This document shows positions 38,001-48,789 of a stretch of 64,000 bases of DNA, one piece after another. The notes under the pieces are model-generated. The model was not told the DNA's origin and did no database searches. It saw only the letters and a program-made list of their open reading frames with translations. Each line of letters starts with the position of its first letter. Position 1 is the stretch's first letter. Both the position numbers and the translations under genes were made by a program. This stretch comes from Owenia fusiformis (lineage: Eukaryota; Annelida; Polychaeta; Sabellida; Oweniidae): contig CAIIXF020000010.1 of NCBI GenBank assembly GCA_903813345.2, forward strand, positions 9,168,349 through 9,232,348. Direction: 5' to 3'.

Positions 38001-41000
38001 ACCATATACATGGATAGGTGAGCTGTGGATTATTTTAGTATTAAGTTTTATTTATACAAGATATAGATTGCCAGGATGGATTCCCAGTTCATTGATTGAG
38101 AGACAGAACAGGAAATGGTTAGAAAAATAGATGTCATAGAAATAAACCAGCCAATCCTCTTGTGAAGCATGGATTAATGCAATTAGTGTGTTTGAATATT
38201 TTGAACCCACTAATCAAAGTTAGGGTAGTTCTTTATGTTCAGAAATTTCAGTTGAGGGTTCGTAATTTTCTATAATTATATGTATGATAATAATGAAACT
38301 TCAGCGACCTACTTTTTAAAAGTACAAAATGTAAGTCAGTGAATTTCACCCTTTCTATTAATTCAGTATTTTTACAAATGCTTTACTCGAATTTGAGGAA
38401 TATATAATGCGCTCTTTCAAAAATCTTGAGGCCAGCTTAGTTCTTCTGAAAATTTTGATAGGTATATGGAGGGAAATAAAGGAATCACTAGGCAGAGAAG
38501 GGAGGAAGTGAAAAGCCTTAAAGAGCAACTACTTCAGCTACAAACCAAATTAGACAAGTAAGCTGTTACTCTTCCTTGGTTATTTTCTTGAAATGTTGCA
38601 AAAATGTCTCACTCGCAAATTGTATTTGACATTTGATTTGTTTCAAGAAATATTTTTCCATGGTGACAACAAACTCTCTTGTTATATTGCAACTGAATTG
38701 TAATTTACAACAGGTATCAGCATGTAATGATTAATAATTTTACGACAAAACATCTTTTGGCTATTTTAAACTAAATATATAAAAAATCAAGACAGAGATA
38801 GCATAACTTGTTAAACGCTAAATGCACAATACAACAGATAATCCATTTTAATTCCAAATATCTCACTATTTTAGGTTTACTAATTATGGCTCTGGACCCA
38901 AAAGGTTCCCACTCCAAGATGTGTTGCAGTATGCTTTAGAGTTTGCACAGTCAAATAAAGAAGGAGAATCATCGCCGTCAAAGTCTGAAGCTTTGCCATC
39001 GACACCCCCTAATGTAGATAAAGACCAGGATGTTGATATGGATTCTCCGCAGTCATCATCAAGGTAAATGATCATTTTTGTGTTAAAATCTTCAAGTATC
39101 GTACTTGCACACCTCCGTTGTTCACTCAAAAGATGGATTCGTCTGGTGTGTTATGAAGAAGTGGTCACATATTGTTATTGCAACTACTTTTTGTCAGCAT
39201 TGGTTGTAGTCCGTGTTTTAAAGATAGACATAAATGACCTTTTATTGCACAGAATCCACTTATACTATTCTGTATCAGTTATTTATTTCTCTCTCATCCA
39301 TTCCAGTATGCAGACAGATTCTCCTGGTGTTACACCTACAAAACAACCAGCCCCTCATCCTGATGTTGTCATGACAACTCCCACCCCCAAGTCGCCACCA
39401 TTTAGTAGAAATATGCCCCTTGTGTTCCATCCTGCCCCTCGGCATGTCTCAGCTCAGGAGCTGCGGGTGCTTGAGACTTGTTTACATAGGTGGCGCACTG
39501 AGGTCGAAGCTGATGTTAAAGGTCAGAGAACACTCTGTATTTTATGTGTGTATTGGTGAACAAGAATTTTCATAATTTGCAAATATAAGTCTCAAAAATG
39601 CAAATAAGCTAATAATTTTTTATCACTAGAAAAAGCTACTCAACTTCTTCAATAAAAGACTACCATATAAAATATGTGTGTGATGTAATGAATTGTAATG
39701 AATTGTATTGGATTGTATTGAATTTTAGAGTTACAAGACAGTATAAACAGCCTTGATGACAGTGTCAGCAGTATGTACAGTGATATTGAAATGAAGAAGG
39801 TAATCTGCCATTAAAATGTAACTATACAGTAATATATAAATATGTAACAATTCAGAATTTAAGATTGTGTGTTTACAAAACAGTAAGTTATTTTTTAAAA
39901 GTTGAATTGATGTATTAACTTTTCTATATACAAATAGAATCTAGCTTTTTCATTTGAAGAATTTTGAAAAGCAGAAATATGTCAAAGATCTATCTCCTAT
40001 ATTATCTACTTCTTGTTGAATTTTCACACTGATTCCTGTCATAAACACTAACATTTATTATCTTTTTCAGTTTGCTTATCGTCTCCATGCAGTTCTAGTT
40101 CACGAAGGTCAGGCCACCCTGGGTCATTACTGGGCGTATATATATGACAAACATAAAAAGGTCTGGTGTAAATACAATGATATTGCAGTCATTGAGACTA
40201 CGTGGGAGGACATATTACGTGAGAGCATGGGAGGATACCATAATGCAAGTGCTTACTGCTTGATGTACCTGGATTGCAGTAAGGAGGCATATATTGAAGG
40301 TGAATTTCATCTTCTTGGCCTTTACTTTATAAAAAAGGGCTTCATTGCACGTCTACACTTTTGAACATTAACTAATCCTTTTGTGTATACTTACAGAGAT
40401 ATGGCAGTTCAAACTGCCTCAGGTCATCTCAACCCCAAGTTAACTCAACTCAATAAATTCATGTACTGGGTTGAGTTTGCCTGGGATGAGCATTACTGGG
40501 GTTGGGATTCACTATGTTTAGTTGACTTGGTGTTGAGATGACCTGTCACCATCCAAAACAGCTTCCAAATCAGATTGAATTGACATGGTGATTGTCACTA
40601 TGTTTACGAGCCATGGTTCAAAGTGATTGTTCTGGGTATTATATTATATGTAAGTAATTGCAGCAATGCTGTATATGCAATGTCGATGTGGATAAGTCAG
40701 TTGGTCTTGTAGCTCAGTGGTAGAGTAATCCCCCAGATAGCAGGGGATTTTGGGTATGCACTGCGCTTGACTGACTTATTCACCAGCCTCTATAAGCACA
40801 GGATTTCATTCTATGTTATCATTAACTTCAAATTGATCGTTGTTATTTTTCATTCCAGATGGTGAGAAAAGTGCTAGCTTGCTCTCACTGGATTCTCTGC
40901 CAGCAGATCTCATGGAGTTTGTGAAAGAAGACAACTGCAAGTTTGGAGCAGAGATTCAAGAGTGGGATAAAAAGTTATTAGAAAAGCAAAATGTTGATAA

Positions 41001-44000
41001 TGACTGTACTATAGTGGCTGAGAAAAAAGGTAGGTATATTAAAGAAAACATAAATCAACCCTCATTGTCTGGTGTATTGTAGGTAATTATTATGTTGCTA
41101 AACCAAGAAGTAGTGAAACATCTTTTATTATGTCACTACCACAATAATGGTGATATTGTTATGGTGTCCAACTTTTTTGTGGATGGTGTTCGGCATTCAG
41201 CGATTGGTTTTCTATAAATCTGTAACAAATGACAGGTGGTGACATTTTGCTTGTTGATGCCTTGTGTTAGTTTTGTTGTCCTCATGTTTCGTTAACAAGC
41301 AATATATTGGAAAATTAAGATTCCAAAAGTCACATTTTTCAAAAAATTCCAAAACAACTTTTTTAAGTCTTTACAAATTATGTTTAAGGTAGTTAAACAA
41401 TATTTTCAAACTTTGGCCCATGCCTTTAAATCATTTTGTGTAAAATGTGTCCAGTCTACGCAAATGCCAGGTTCTGAGTATTTGTAATCTTCTTCCTAAC
41501 TCAACTTTCCCGACTCATAATTGGAAAGAAGAAAGAGTTGAGGCTAACAATAAGATTTTATGAAGGTCTAAATAACTTTTAAACTGTTTCCAGCGAGCAC
41601 TATATCAACCCAGACTTTACCAAAACCTGTCCCAAAGCAACCACCCTTAGCCATGATACACGCACAATTAGCCCTCACTGATACAATGAATGTAGTTGAG
41701 GGGGTCGTCGATGAACTCACCAAACGAGAACAAATGTCAGATGCAGACCCTAAGTTGGATGAACTGTTTGTTCAAGTAAGTGTGGAACTGTTTGTTCAAG
41801 TAAGTGTGGAACAAATATGTACAAGTGTTAAATAGAAAAAAATATATAAGTCATTTGGACTAGTTGTCCCATCCTTATTTTTATAACATTTGTGTTTGTT
41901 TGTTTGTAGGCGTGCAATGAAGAACTAAAAAGATTACAGGGCCTGTCTACAAGGGCGAAGAATGAAGTCCCTAAAGATGACCAGAGACTTGCGCATCTGA
42001 TCGTTTACCTTTTGGCTAATGGGGTGGGCAATCCAATCATCACCAGAGTCATCTATGAACATTTTACCTATCTGCAGATCCTTGCCAATGATGAAAAGTA
42101 AGTGCGACATTCCTATGTTGTTTTTAGTCTATTTTGGGCCGTAACTTGAATTTGGGAATTCCATTTTCCGTAGGACATTTAGACACCATCTATGACGATA
42201 TTGTCATCGCTAAATTGACAACCTGGAGACCGAATATGAATTTTAAAACCCATCCTCTGATCCTTGTCTGTGTTATATATCTGGTCGTCTCCTTTTATTA
42301 GGAGGCCCTCCTGAAAGGGCCTCCTATAGCTTTTGTAGCTTTTCTTTATTCTTTATTCTTTATTCTTTATTCTTTAATCTTTATTTATTATTCTTCCAAA
42401 GCATTTTTCTCCTACTTCCAACTACCTTTCAACTACCTACTATATGATCCTACTAGTAACCTTGGCTGGAATAGGGGGGAAAATATTTTTTATCTAGGTC
42501 AAGGTCAAAGGTCAAAATCAAGGTCAAATCTAAGTTTTTTTTCAAGTTTCTCAAGTTTGTCATCATACTTCATTATTTCTTGCGATGAATTAAACTGAAA
42601 CTACATTTAAGTATTCTCTACAAATTGTTCACTATATGTCAGCATTAAATTTTTACCGTTTTTGAGATATTTGACGTCAAAAAAAGGTCAAAAAAGGTCA
42701 TTTTTCAACTTGCTTCAATCTGACCAATTTTTTTTTCAAAATCATCTACAAGTTCCAAGGAGTCCAAATCTGACCTCAGATTTGACCTTTGACCTTTAGT
42801 TGACCTTCAGTGACCTTCGAAAGGTCAGAAAAGTTGATTTTTCAAATTGAGTCTTTGGATTCAAATTTAGGTCAGTCTAATTACAAAAAGCCTACTGAGG
42901 TCTAAAAAAGTAAAAATTTCAAGGTCAAAGGTCAAGGTCATCAAATTAGGTCACAAACTGTGCTATCTAAGTTTCTCATAGTTCAAGACTACAAATCAAT
43001 ATTTTTAATAGAAAGTCAAGATATACATTTCTCTAAGGGTTCTACACATATAAGTCATTGACTATTTATTAAAATTTTGTCCCAGTTTTGAGATATAAGA
43101 GCTCAAAAACTGAAAAAGGTCAATTTTTAAAAGTTTATAAGGTCAAATTTTAACTTGCTTCAAATTCACCCAACTTTTTTTTAAAAATCATCTACAACTC
43201 CTCAGGAGTTCATATTTAACCTCAGATTTGACATTTGACCTTTAGTTGACCTTCAGTGACCTTCGAAAGGTCAGAAAAGTTGATTTTTCAAATTAAGTCT
43301 TTGGATTCAAGTTTAGGTCAGTCTAATTACAAAAAGCCTACTGAGGTCTTAAAAAGTAAAAATTTTAAGGTCAAAGGTCAAGGTCATCAAATTAGGTCAC
43401 AAACTGTGCTATCTAAGTTTCTCATAATTTGAGACTACAAATCAATATTTCCAATTGAAAGCCAAGATATACATTCCTCTTAGGGTTTTACACATATTAG
43501 TCCGTGACTATTTATTAAAATTTTGTCCCAGTTTTTAGATATAAGAGCTCAAAAACTGAAAAAGGTCAATTTTTCAAAGTTTATAAGGTCAAATTTTAAC
43601 TTGCTTCAAATTCACCCAATTTTTTTAAAAAAATCATCTACAACTTCTCAGGAGTTCATATTTAACCTCAGATTTGACAATTGACCTTTAGTTGACCTTC
43701 AGTGACCTTCGAAAGGTCAGAAAAGTTGATTTTTCAAATTGAGTTTTTGGATTCAAATTTAGGGTAAGCCTAATCATTAAAGACCCATTGAGCTCTAAAA
43801 CAGTAAAAATTTCAAGGTCAAGGGTCACGGTTATCAAATTAGGTCAAAGGTCAAAATCTAGGTCAAATCTAAATTTTTTTTTAAGTTTCTCAAATTTGTC
43901 CTTATACTTCATTATTTCTTGCGATGAATTAAACTGAAACTACATTTTAGTTTTTTCGCTATATGTCAGCATTAAATTTTTACCGTTTTTGAGATATTTG

Positions 44001-47000
44001 ACGTCAAAAAACGGTCAAAAAAGGTCATTTTCAACTTGCTTCAATCTGACCACATTTTTTGAAAAAATAATCTTCAAGTTCCCAGGAGTCCAAATCTGAC
44101 CTCAGATTTGACATTTGACCTTTAATTAACCTTCAATGACCTTCGAAAGGTAAGAAAAGTTGATTTTTCAAATTGAGTCTTGATTCAAATTTAGGTCGGC
44201 CTAATTACAAAAGACCTACTGACGTCTAAAAAAGTAAAACGTTTCAAGGTCAAAGGTCAACATCATGAAATAAGGTCACACACTGTGCTATCTAAGTTTC
44301 GCAAAGTTCGAGAAGTCCTAGTTCAAAAGTTGAAAAAAGGTCAATTTCGAAATTTTTCAAGGTCAAATTTAAACTCGCTTCAAATTGACAAAATCTTTTT
44401 TTTTAAATCATCTACAAGTTCTCAGGAGTTCACATCTGACCTCAGATTTGATATTTGTCCTTTAGTTGACCTTCAAATTGTCAAAAATGCCTAAGAGGGC
44501 CTCCGTGAGATTGCTTGCAATCTTCAAAAGTCTAGTTCTTTATTCTTCTTCTTATTATTATTCTATCAAAGCAGTTTTCTCCTACTTTCAACTAGCTTTC
44601 AACTTTCTACTATATGCTCCTACTAGATACCTGGTTTGATCTTGATGGGAAAATATTTCATATCTAGGTCAAGGTCAAAGGTCAAAATCTAGGTCAAATC
44701 TAAGTTTTTTTTCAAGTTTCTCAAGTTTGTCCTTATACTTCATTATTTCTTGCGATGAATTAAACTGAAACTACATTTAAGTATTCTCTACAAATTGTTC
44801 ACTATATGTCAGCATTACATTTTTACCGTTTTTGAGATATTTGACGTCAAAAAACGGTAAAAAAAGGTCATTTTTCAACTTGCTTCAATCTGACCAAATT
44901 TTTTTTTAAAAATCATCTACAAATTCCCAGGAGTCCAAATCTGACCTCAGATTTGACCTTTGACCCTTAGTTGACCTTCAGTGACCTTCGAAAGGTCAGA
45001 AAAGTTGATTTTTCAAATTGAGTCTTTGGATTCAAATTTAAGTCAGTCTAATTACAAAAAGCCTACTGAGGTCTAAAAAAGTAAAAATTTCAAGGTCAAA
45101 GGTCAAGGTCATCAAATTAGGTCACAAACTGTGCTATCTAAGTTTCTCATAGTTCAAGACTACTAATCAATATTTTTAATTGAAAGTCAAGATATACATT
45201 CCTCTAAGGGTTCTACACATATTAGCAATTGACTATTTATTAAAATTTTGTCCCAGTTTTGAGATATAAGAGTTCAAAAACTGAAAAAAGGTCAATTTTT
45301 CAGAGTTTATAAGGTCAAATTTTAACTTGCTTCAAATTCACCCAATTTTTTTTTGAAAATCATCTACAACTTCTCAGGAGTTCATATTTAACCACAGATT
45401 TGACATTTGACCTTTAGTTGACCTTCAGTGACCTTCGAAAGGTCAGAATTGTTGATTTTTCAAATCGAGTTTTTGGATTCAAATTTAGGGTTAGCCTAAG
45501 CATAAAAGACCTACTGAGCTCTAAAACAGTAATAATTTCAAGGTCACAGGTCACGGTTATCAAATTAGGTCAAAGGTCAAAATCTAGGTCAAATCTAATT
45601 TTTTTTTAAGTTTCTCAACTTTGTCCTTATACTTCATTATTTCTTGCAATGAATTAAACTGAAACTACATTTTAGTATTTTCTACAAATTGTTCACTAGA
45701 TGTCAGCATTAAATTTTACCGTTTTTGAGATATTTGACGTCAAAAAACGGTCGAAAAATGCCATTTTTCAACTTGCTTCAATCTGACCAATTTTTTTTTT
45801 AAAAATCATCTACAAGTTCCCATGAGTCCAAAACTGACCTCAGATTTGAGCTTTGACCTTTAGTTGACCTTCAATGACCTTCGAAAGGTAAGAAAAGTTG
45901 ATTTTTCAAATTGAGTCTTCAGATTCAAATTTAGGTCAGCCTAATTTCAAAAGACCTACTGAGGTCTAAAAAAGTAAAACTTTTCAAGGTCAAAGGTCAA
46001 GATCATGAAATTAGGTCACAAACTGTGCTATCTAAGTTTTGCAAAGTTCGAGACTACAAACCAATATTTTTAATCCGAAGTTGAAATATACACATTCCTC
46101 TAAGGGTTCTACACATATTAGCAATTGACTATCTAATAGAATTTTGTCCCAGTTTGAGATATAAGAGTTCAAAAGTTGAAAAAAGGTCAATTTCGAAATT
46201 TTTCAAGGTCAAATTTAAACTTGCTTCAAATTGACAAAATCTTTTTTTGAAAATCATCTACAAGTTCTCAGGAGTTCTCATCTGACCTCAGATTTGATAT
46301 TAGTCCTTTAGTTGACCTTCAAATTGTCAAAAATGCCTAAGAGGGCCTCCGTGAGATTGCTTGCAATCTTCCAAAGTCTAGTTTATACTTGTATTTTTGA
46401 GAAAATGAGGATGGTTGCAAGTGTAATGCAGTAGTCTCATGCAAAACTATCCTCATTCATATTTCTATTTTCTTCCCTTAGGTGTGCTAGAGTGAAAAGG
46501 AAGGCACAGTGCAGCTTAGACACTCAAATTAAATCAAAGTTCCAGCCAGATTCTAAGCATGAACAGATGTATAAGGTATGTGTAGATATAACAGGTTCAT
46601 TCATAAGGAGTCAGATATATTAGATCTTTGCTTGAAAGCAGCACAAAATAATGACTTATTTAGTAACTTTGACAATAATAAACATTATATTATGTTATGT
46701 TTTAAGAAAATTGAATATCTGAACAGCCGTATCGTTACCTTTTAAAAAGCTAATGCCCTATGTTGTATAAAAAATAAAAATTATGAAATCTATTTAATAT
46801 CCAATTATACTGTACTTTACAGAACTATATGTTCTGTCCATTTGGAAGCCTCCCAAATCTTTTTAGTGTTAACCACTCTATCTTTCTAAAATGTTGATTT
46901 ATATTATATTTAGAAACTCCAGGATGACTATAATTTCTTCAGACGCACAGTGCAGTACTTTATCTTAGGTTTAGACCACTTTCATAATGAAAAGTAAGTA

Positions 47001-48789
47001 GCTCATGTAGTATTTGTATTAAGGATAAAACATTTACAAAATTTCCGTGTGATTAAAATAAATGCTTTGCAAATGATATATTTTTCAAACTCTAATATCA
47101 ATGACAATAGGTGTTATATTTTTTATGAAATGTTTGAACTCATTAAGGATATTAATTGATATTGCGGTGTCTGTTTCATTCCTCAAAAATCTACAATATA
47201 GAGTCATATAGAAGTTTCTCATTATTTGTAAATCATTACCTGAATTCTAATTTCGCATGATAATCTCAAACATTTTTGTGGATGGTGTTCAGTGGTTGGT
47301 ATTTGATGGTATGCATCTGTAACAAATGGTAGGTTGTGACATTTTGCATGTTAACACCTATTTCTTCCTTGTTGAAGTACAAATTGTAAATGTAGCATAG
47401 AGTGACAATGATGTAAATGTTATAGGTATGAAGAATCTCTCAGATATTTGCTCAGTGCAATCCACCTGAACAAGCAGTTGATGGCCAATTCAGATAGGAT
47501 GAAAGGCCTTGACTGGAAGCTATTATATTATTATAGGAGGCAGAGTCTGCTGGTAAGAATTCACTGGACCTTTTTCATTTTAAATTTTATTACAGATGTG
47601 GATTTACATTTTATGGTCTACGTAGTTCTAGTATACACTTACCTTTTATTTTCATTTATATTGGGGAAAGGTCTATTTTGTAGAAAGAGCAATTGCATTA
47701 ATGCAAACTATAATACTAGAAACTGTAACATGTAACAAACATCAAATATGTCAAAATTTAAATGAAATGGCTTTGTAAAAATTAGAATTGCACAGTTCTT
47801 GGTACACAACATTGCTTTTTGCAGTTCAGAGAAATCTGGGAATTTTAAGTGATCAGAATTATCAAACGATAAAAATCAAACCTCTGACTGAAAAAGTACA
47901 TGGAATGAAAAATATAAAAATATATAAGATCATGCAGCCAGTGTATAAAATCTTGACCATTTATGTGACTTTTAGACTATATGTTAAATGAATCTAATTC
48001 CAGCATATTCACGAGATAGCATCACAACAGTTTGAATCTGATGAGAATATTGATGTTTTGACGGTGATGTGTGACTTGGTGATCCCTTGCCTATACCATC
48101 TCAACAATACACCATTCAAAGATGATGAACAAGCTCTGGAAGAAATCAGGGAGAAATGGTGCCAGTTCTTAGGTCTAAGCTTCTCTAGTAAGGAATGATT
48201 TTTATTTTGTCAGTCTCCAAGAAATGGTGACACCAGTTTTTGTCGTCATCATCCAAAATGGTGACTTATCTCCAACCTTTTTGTGGATGGCTGTACTTGT
48301 GTTTGGCGGTCAGCCTCTTAAATATGGCTTCTGTAACAAATGGCGTCTGTACAAATGGCGTCTGTAACAAATGGTGCCTGTAACAAATGATGCCTGTAAC
48401 AAATGGTATGTGTAACAAATGGTATCTGTAAATGGAAATAGAGAGTAGGTTGTTTTTGACTGATATTCAGCATTCAGCTTTACCTTCTAACAATGCCAAT
48501 GCACTTTATCAGGTTTAAATTCAGAGCATAAAATGTTCAAGAAAAGACACTCAATTTGACCAATGAGTAAGCAATAACTTCAAAATCTTACTTTCCAGGT
48601 AAGGAAAAGACAGAAAAGCTTCAAGATTTTCTACAAAAACTTTTAGATGCATCAGAAAAACATACTGTTGTTAAACTAGCCCCTGTAAACAGACCTCAAG
48701 ATAGTAGTGACCTTATAAACCAATACAGAAGAGTTATTAGTGTTTCAATCAAAAATGGTGACTACGAAGCTGCCATGAACAGTAAATGA
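23070..48789 (+). CDS. USP25: Ubiquitin carboxyl-terminal hydrolase 25/28 orthologue
   Basis: Cysteine deubiquitinase. Coding exons: 23070-23108, 29295-29468, 29872-29965, 30580-30712, 33252-33417, 34376-34456, 35066-35221, 36484-36667, 37281-37438, 37890-38017, 38462-38557, 38875-39063, 39307-39521, 39729-39799, 40071-40299, 40859-41029, 41594-41775, 41910-42097, 46482-46575, 46914-46993, 47426-47552, 48004-48187, 48599-48789. Phases all join: 3330 nt, 1109 aa, against about 1055-1125 in vertebrate USP25/28. Start MTVEQ matches USP25. UBA-like segment in exon 2, UIM-like [14 protein letters not shown] in exon 4, second UIM-like over exons 4-5. Cys box [14 protein letters not shown] puts the nucleophile near C195; His box GHYWAYIY near H647 and YND near 663-665. 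[17 protein letters not shown] is the coiled-coil insert. Exons 17-23 form the helical C-terminal domain. No VIDLT-type SUMO-interacting motif is visible before the first UIM. It represents the unduplicated USP25/28 gene (inference). Confidence 0.95.
24193..26290 (+). mobile_element. 5'-truncated LINE (non-LTR) insertion with target-site duplication
   Basis: Bounded by an 11-bp direct repeat AAGTTCATATT at 24193-24203 and 26280-26290. Between them the element starts abruptly inside a reverse-transcriptase reading frame and ends in a poly(A) run (26267-26280), as expected of target-primed reverse transcription with 5' truncation. It lacks the endonuclease and ORF1. It lies in USP25/28 intron 1 in the same orientation as the host gene. 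The intact reading frame argues for a recent insertion. Confidence 0.9.
24204..26056 (+). CDS. LINE reverse transcriptase, N-terminally truncated
   Basis: Open for about 617 codons with no internal stop. Reverse-transcriptase blocks in order: [19 protein letters not shown] (fingers), [13 protein letters not shown] (motif A, catalytic Asp), [19 protein letters not shown] (motif B), IFADDTSLY (motif C, FADD variant of YADD), then a thumb region and a C-terminal Cys/His element CQCGEKF...TEHFLIKC. This layout is seen in jockey/CR1-like non-LTR retrotransposons. There is no native start codon because the 5' end is lost, so the copy is presumably not autonomous. Not a host gene. Confidence 0.88.
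26627..27119. repeat. 24-bp minisatellite, about 19 units, USP25/28 intron 1
   Basis: Unit AGTATGGGACATCAAGTGAT + CAAC, with scattered variants and a few short insertions. The 24-bp period equals eight codons, so short open frames appear on both strands. They contain stops within the array and are not genes. Confidence 0.88.
27230..27860. promoter_or_regulatory. Promoter-like segment inside USP25/28 intron 1
   Basis: A stretch unusually rich in CpG for this window, with several textbook promoter motifs. Two CACGTG E-boxes (27238-27243; 27273-27278, the latter in a TCACGTGAC context like the TFEB/CLEAR element), an ETS core CCGGAAG (27454-27460), a YY1-type CAAGATGGCGGCC on the minus strand (27469-27481), and a palindromic E2F-type TTTCCCGCGAAA (27838-27849). 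No recognisable coding exon lies directly beside it. It could be an alternative promoter for USP25/28, which continues at 29295, or the start of a minus-strand non-coding transcript. Confidence 0.4.
28508..28644. mobile_element. Inverted-repeat element, USP25/28 intron 1
   Basis: Arms of about 36 bp: GTTATGATACCTTATATTAC... at the left and its near reverse complement at the right, ending ...ACGTATCATAAC. Total about 137 bp, no coding capacity. Confidence 0.55.
28645..28937. mobile_element. MITE with ~60-bp inverted arms and possible TA target site
   Basis: The left arm TACAAAAAATAATCAAAATA... with a GGATGGAGGGGGGAGTGGAT block is mirrored by the right arm ending ATTATTTTTTGTA at 28937. TA at both outer ends would fit a Tc1/mariner-type target. 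It directly abuts the element at 28508-28644. Confidence 0.55.
31900..32881 (+). mobile_element. Related repeat ending in CTAG, USP25/28 intron 4
   Basis: About six diverged units of roughly 130-150 bp, each containing AAAATGGCNGCCATTTTT, CTTTGATAACTCAAATACCAG and GCTGATGCCTAG. The right end GGATTTGCT...GAGTTGCTGTTTTCTAG (CTAG 32878-32881) matches the right end of the element at 35316-36177, so both belong to one family. The left boundary is not clear. Confidence 0.45.
34095..34264. mobile_element. MITE with TAGTAAAACCTG ends, USP25/28 intron 5
   Basis: About 170 bp with terminal inverted repeats TAGTAAAACCTGT / ACAGGTTTTACTGTA. Same superfamily look as the elements at 1606 and 18767. Confidence 0.6.
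34621..34813. mobile_element. MITE with ATGGGCTTTCAA ends, USP25/28 intron 6
   Basis: About 193 bp. Left end ATGGGCTTTCAAGAGA, right end TCTCTTGAAAGCCTATG, near-perfect terminal inverted repeats of about 16 bp. Collapsed palindromes of the same end occur at 17317-17343, 20863-20894 and 21166-21193. Confidence 0.55.
35316..36177 (+). mobile_element. Helitron-like repeat with TATCCC hairpin start, USP25/28 intron 7
   Basis: Starts with a nested hairpin: TATCCC (35316-35321) pairs with GGGATA (35343-35348), and inside it CGAAC pairs with GTTCG. It ends with GTTGCTGTTATCTAG (CTAG 36174-36177). The interior has four to five diverged units of about 160 bp, each with a GGCCATTTT/AAAATGG block and GAGGGATTTTGTTCATATTTG. 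No coding sequence. Confidence 0.5.
37133..37236 (+). mobile_element. Short interspersed repeat, ATGTCACCACC family (copy 3)
   Basis: ATGTCACTACCAGAACTGAT...GTAACAAATGGTAGGTTGTGACATTTTGC, in USP25/28 intron 8, ending 45 bp before exon 9. Confidence 0.5.
40423..40543. repeat. Imperfect inverted repeat, USP25/28 intron 15
   Basis: AGGTCATCTCAACCCCAAGT at the left is mirrored by ACTTGGTGTTGAGATGACCT at the right. A small MITE relic is likely. Confidence 0.5.
40701..40760 (+). other. Degenerate tRNA-like sequence, USP25/28 intron 15
   Basis: TAGCTCAGTGG (40710-40720) followed by TAGAG is a good A box and D arm. TCCCC...GGGGA could be the anticodon stem. No convincing B box follows, so this is at most a decayed SINE head. 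Confidence 0.35.
41130..41250 (+). mobile_element. Short interspersed repeat, ATGTCACCACC family (copy 4)
   Basis: ATGTCACTACCACAATAATG...GTAACAAATGACAGGTGGTGACATTTTGC in USP25/28 intron 16. The most complete forward copy. Confidence 0.5.
42300..44535 (+). mobile_element. Helitron-like non-autonomous element, copy 1
   Basis: Lies in USP25/28 intron 18. Left end carries a perfect 10-bp stem (AGGAGGCCCT / AGGGCCTCCT, 42300-42325) followed by ATAG. Right end carries a hairpin AGATTGCTTGCAATCT (44508-44523), eight bases, then CTAG (44532-44535) before T, which is the Helitron 3' layout. The interior is built of diverged direct subrepeats of roughly 450 bp rich in AGGTCA and TGACCT words. No coding sequence seen. 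A (TTCTT)-like microsatellite sits at 42342-42388. Confidence 0.6.
44536..46381 (+). mobile_element. Helitron-like non-autonomous element, copy 2
   Basis: Directly abuts copy 1 and repeats it in the same order: the CTCCTACTTTCAACTAGC opening, the AGGTCA-rich subrepeats, and the same terminal hairpin AGATTGCTTGCAATCT (46354-46369), eight bases, then CTAG (46378-46381). It lacks the left GGCCCT stem seen at the start of copy 1. Tandem head-to-tail arrangement suggests rolling-circle or recombination-based duplication. Confidence 0.6.
47262..47350 (+). mobile_element. Short interspersed repeat, ATGTCACCACC family (copy 5)
   Basis: TTTTTGTGGATGGTGTTCAG...TGTAACAAATGGTAGGTTGTGACATTTTGC in USP25/28 intron 20. 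The left end is degraded. Confidence 0.45.
48245..48436 (+). mobile_element. Short interspersed repeat (copy 6) with 16-bp tandem expansion
   Basis: GTCATCATCCAAAATGGTGA...TTTTTGTGGATGGCTG is the left part of the family. Its CTGTAACAAATGG segment has expanded into about seven units of 15-16 bp (48331-48436). Lies in USP25/28 intron 22. Confidence 0.5.
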
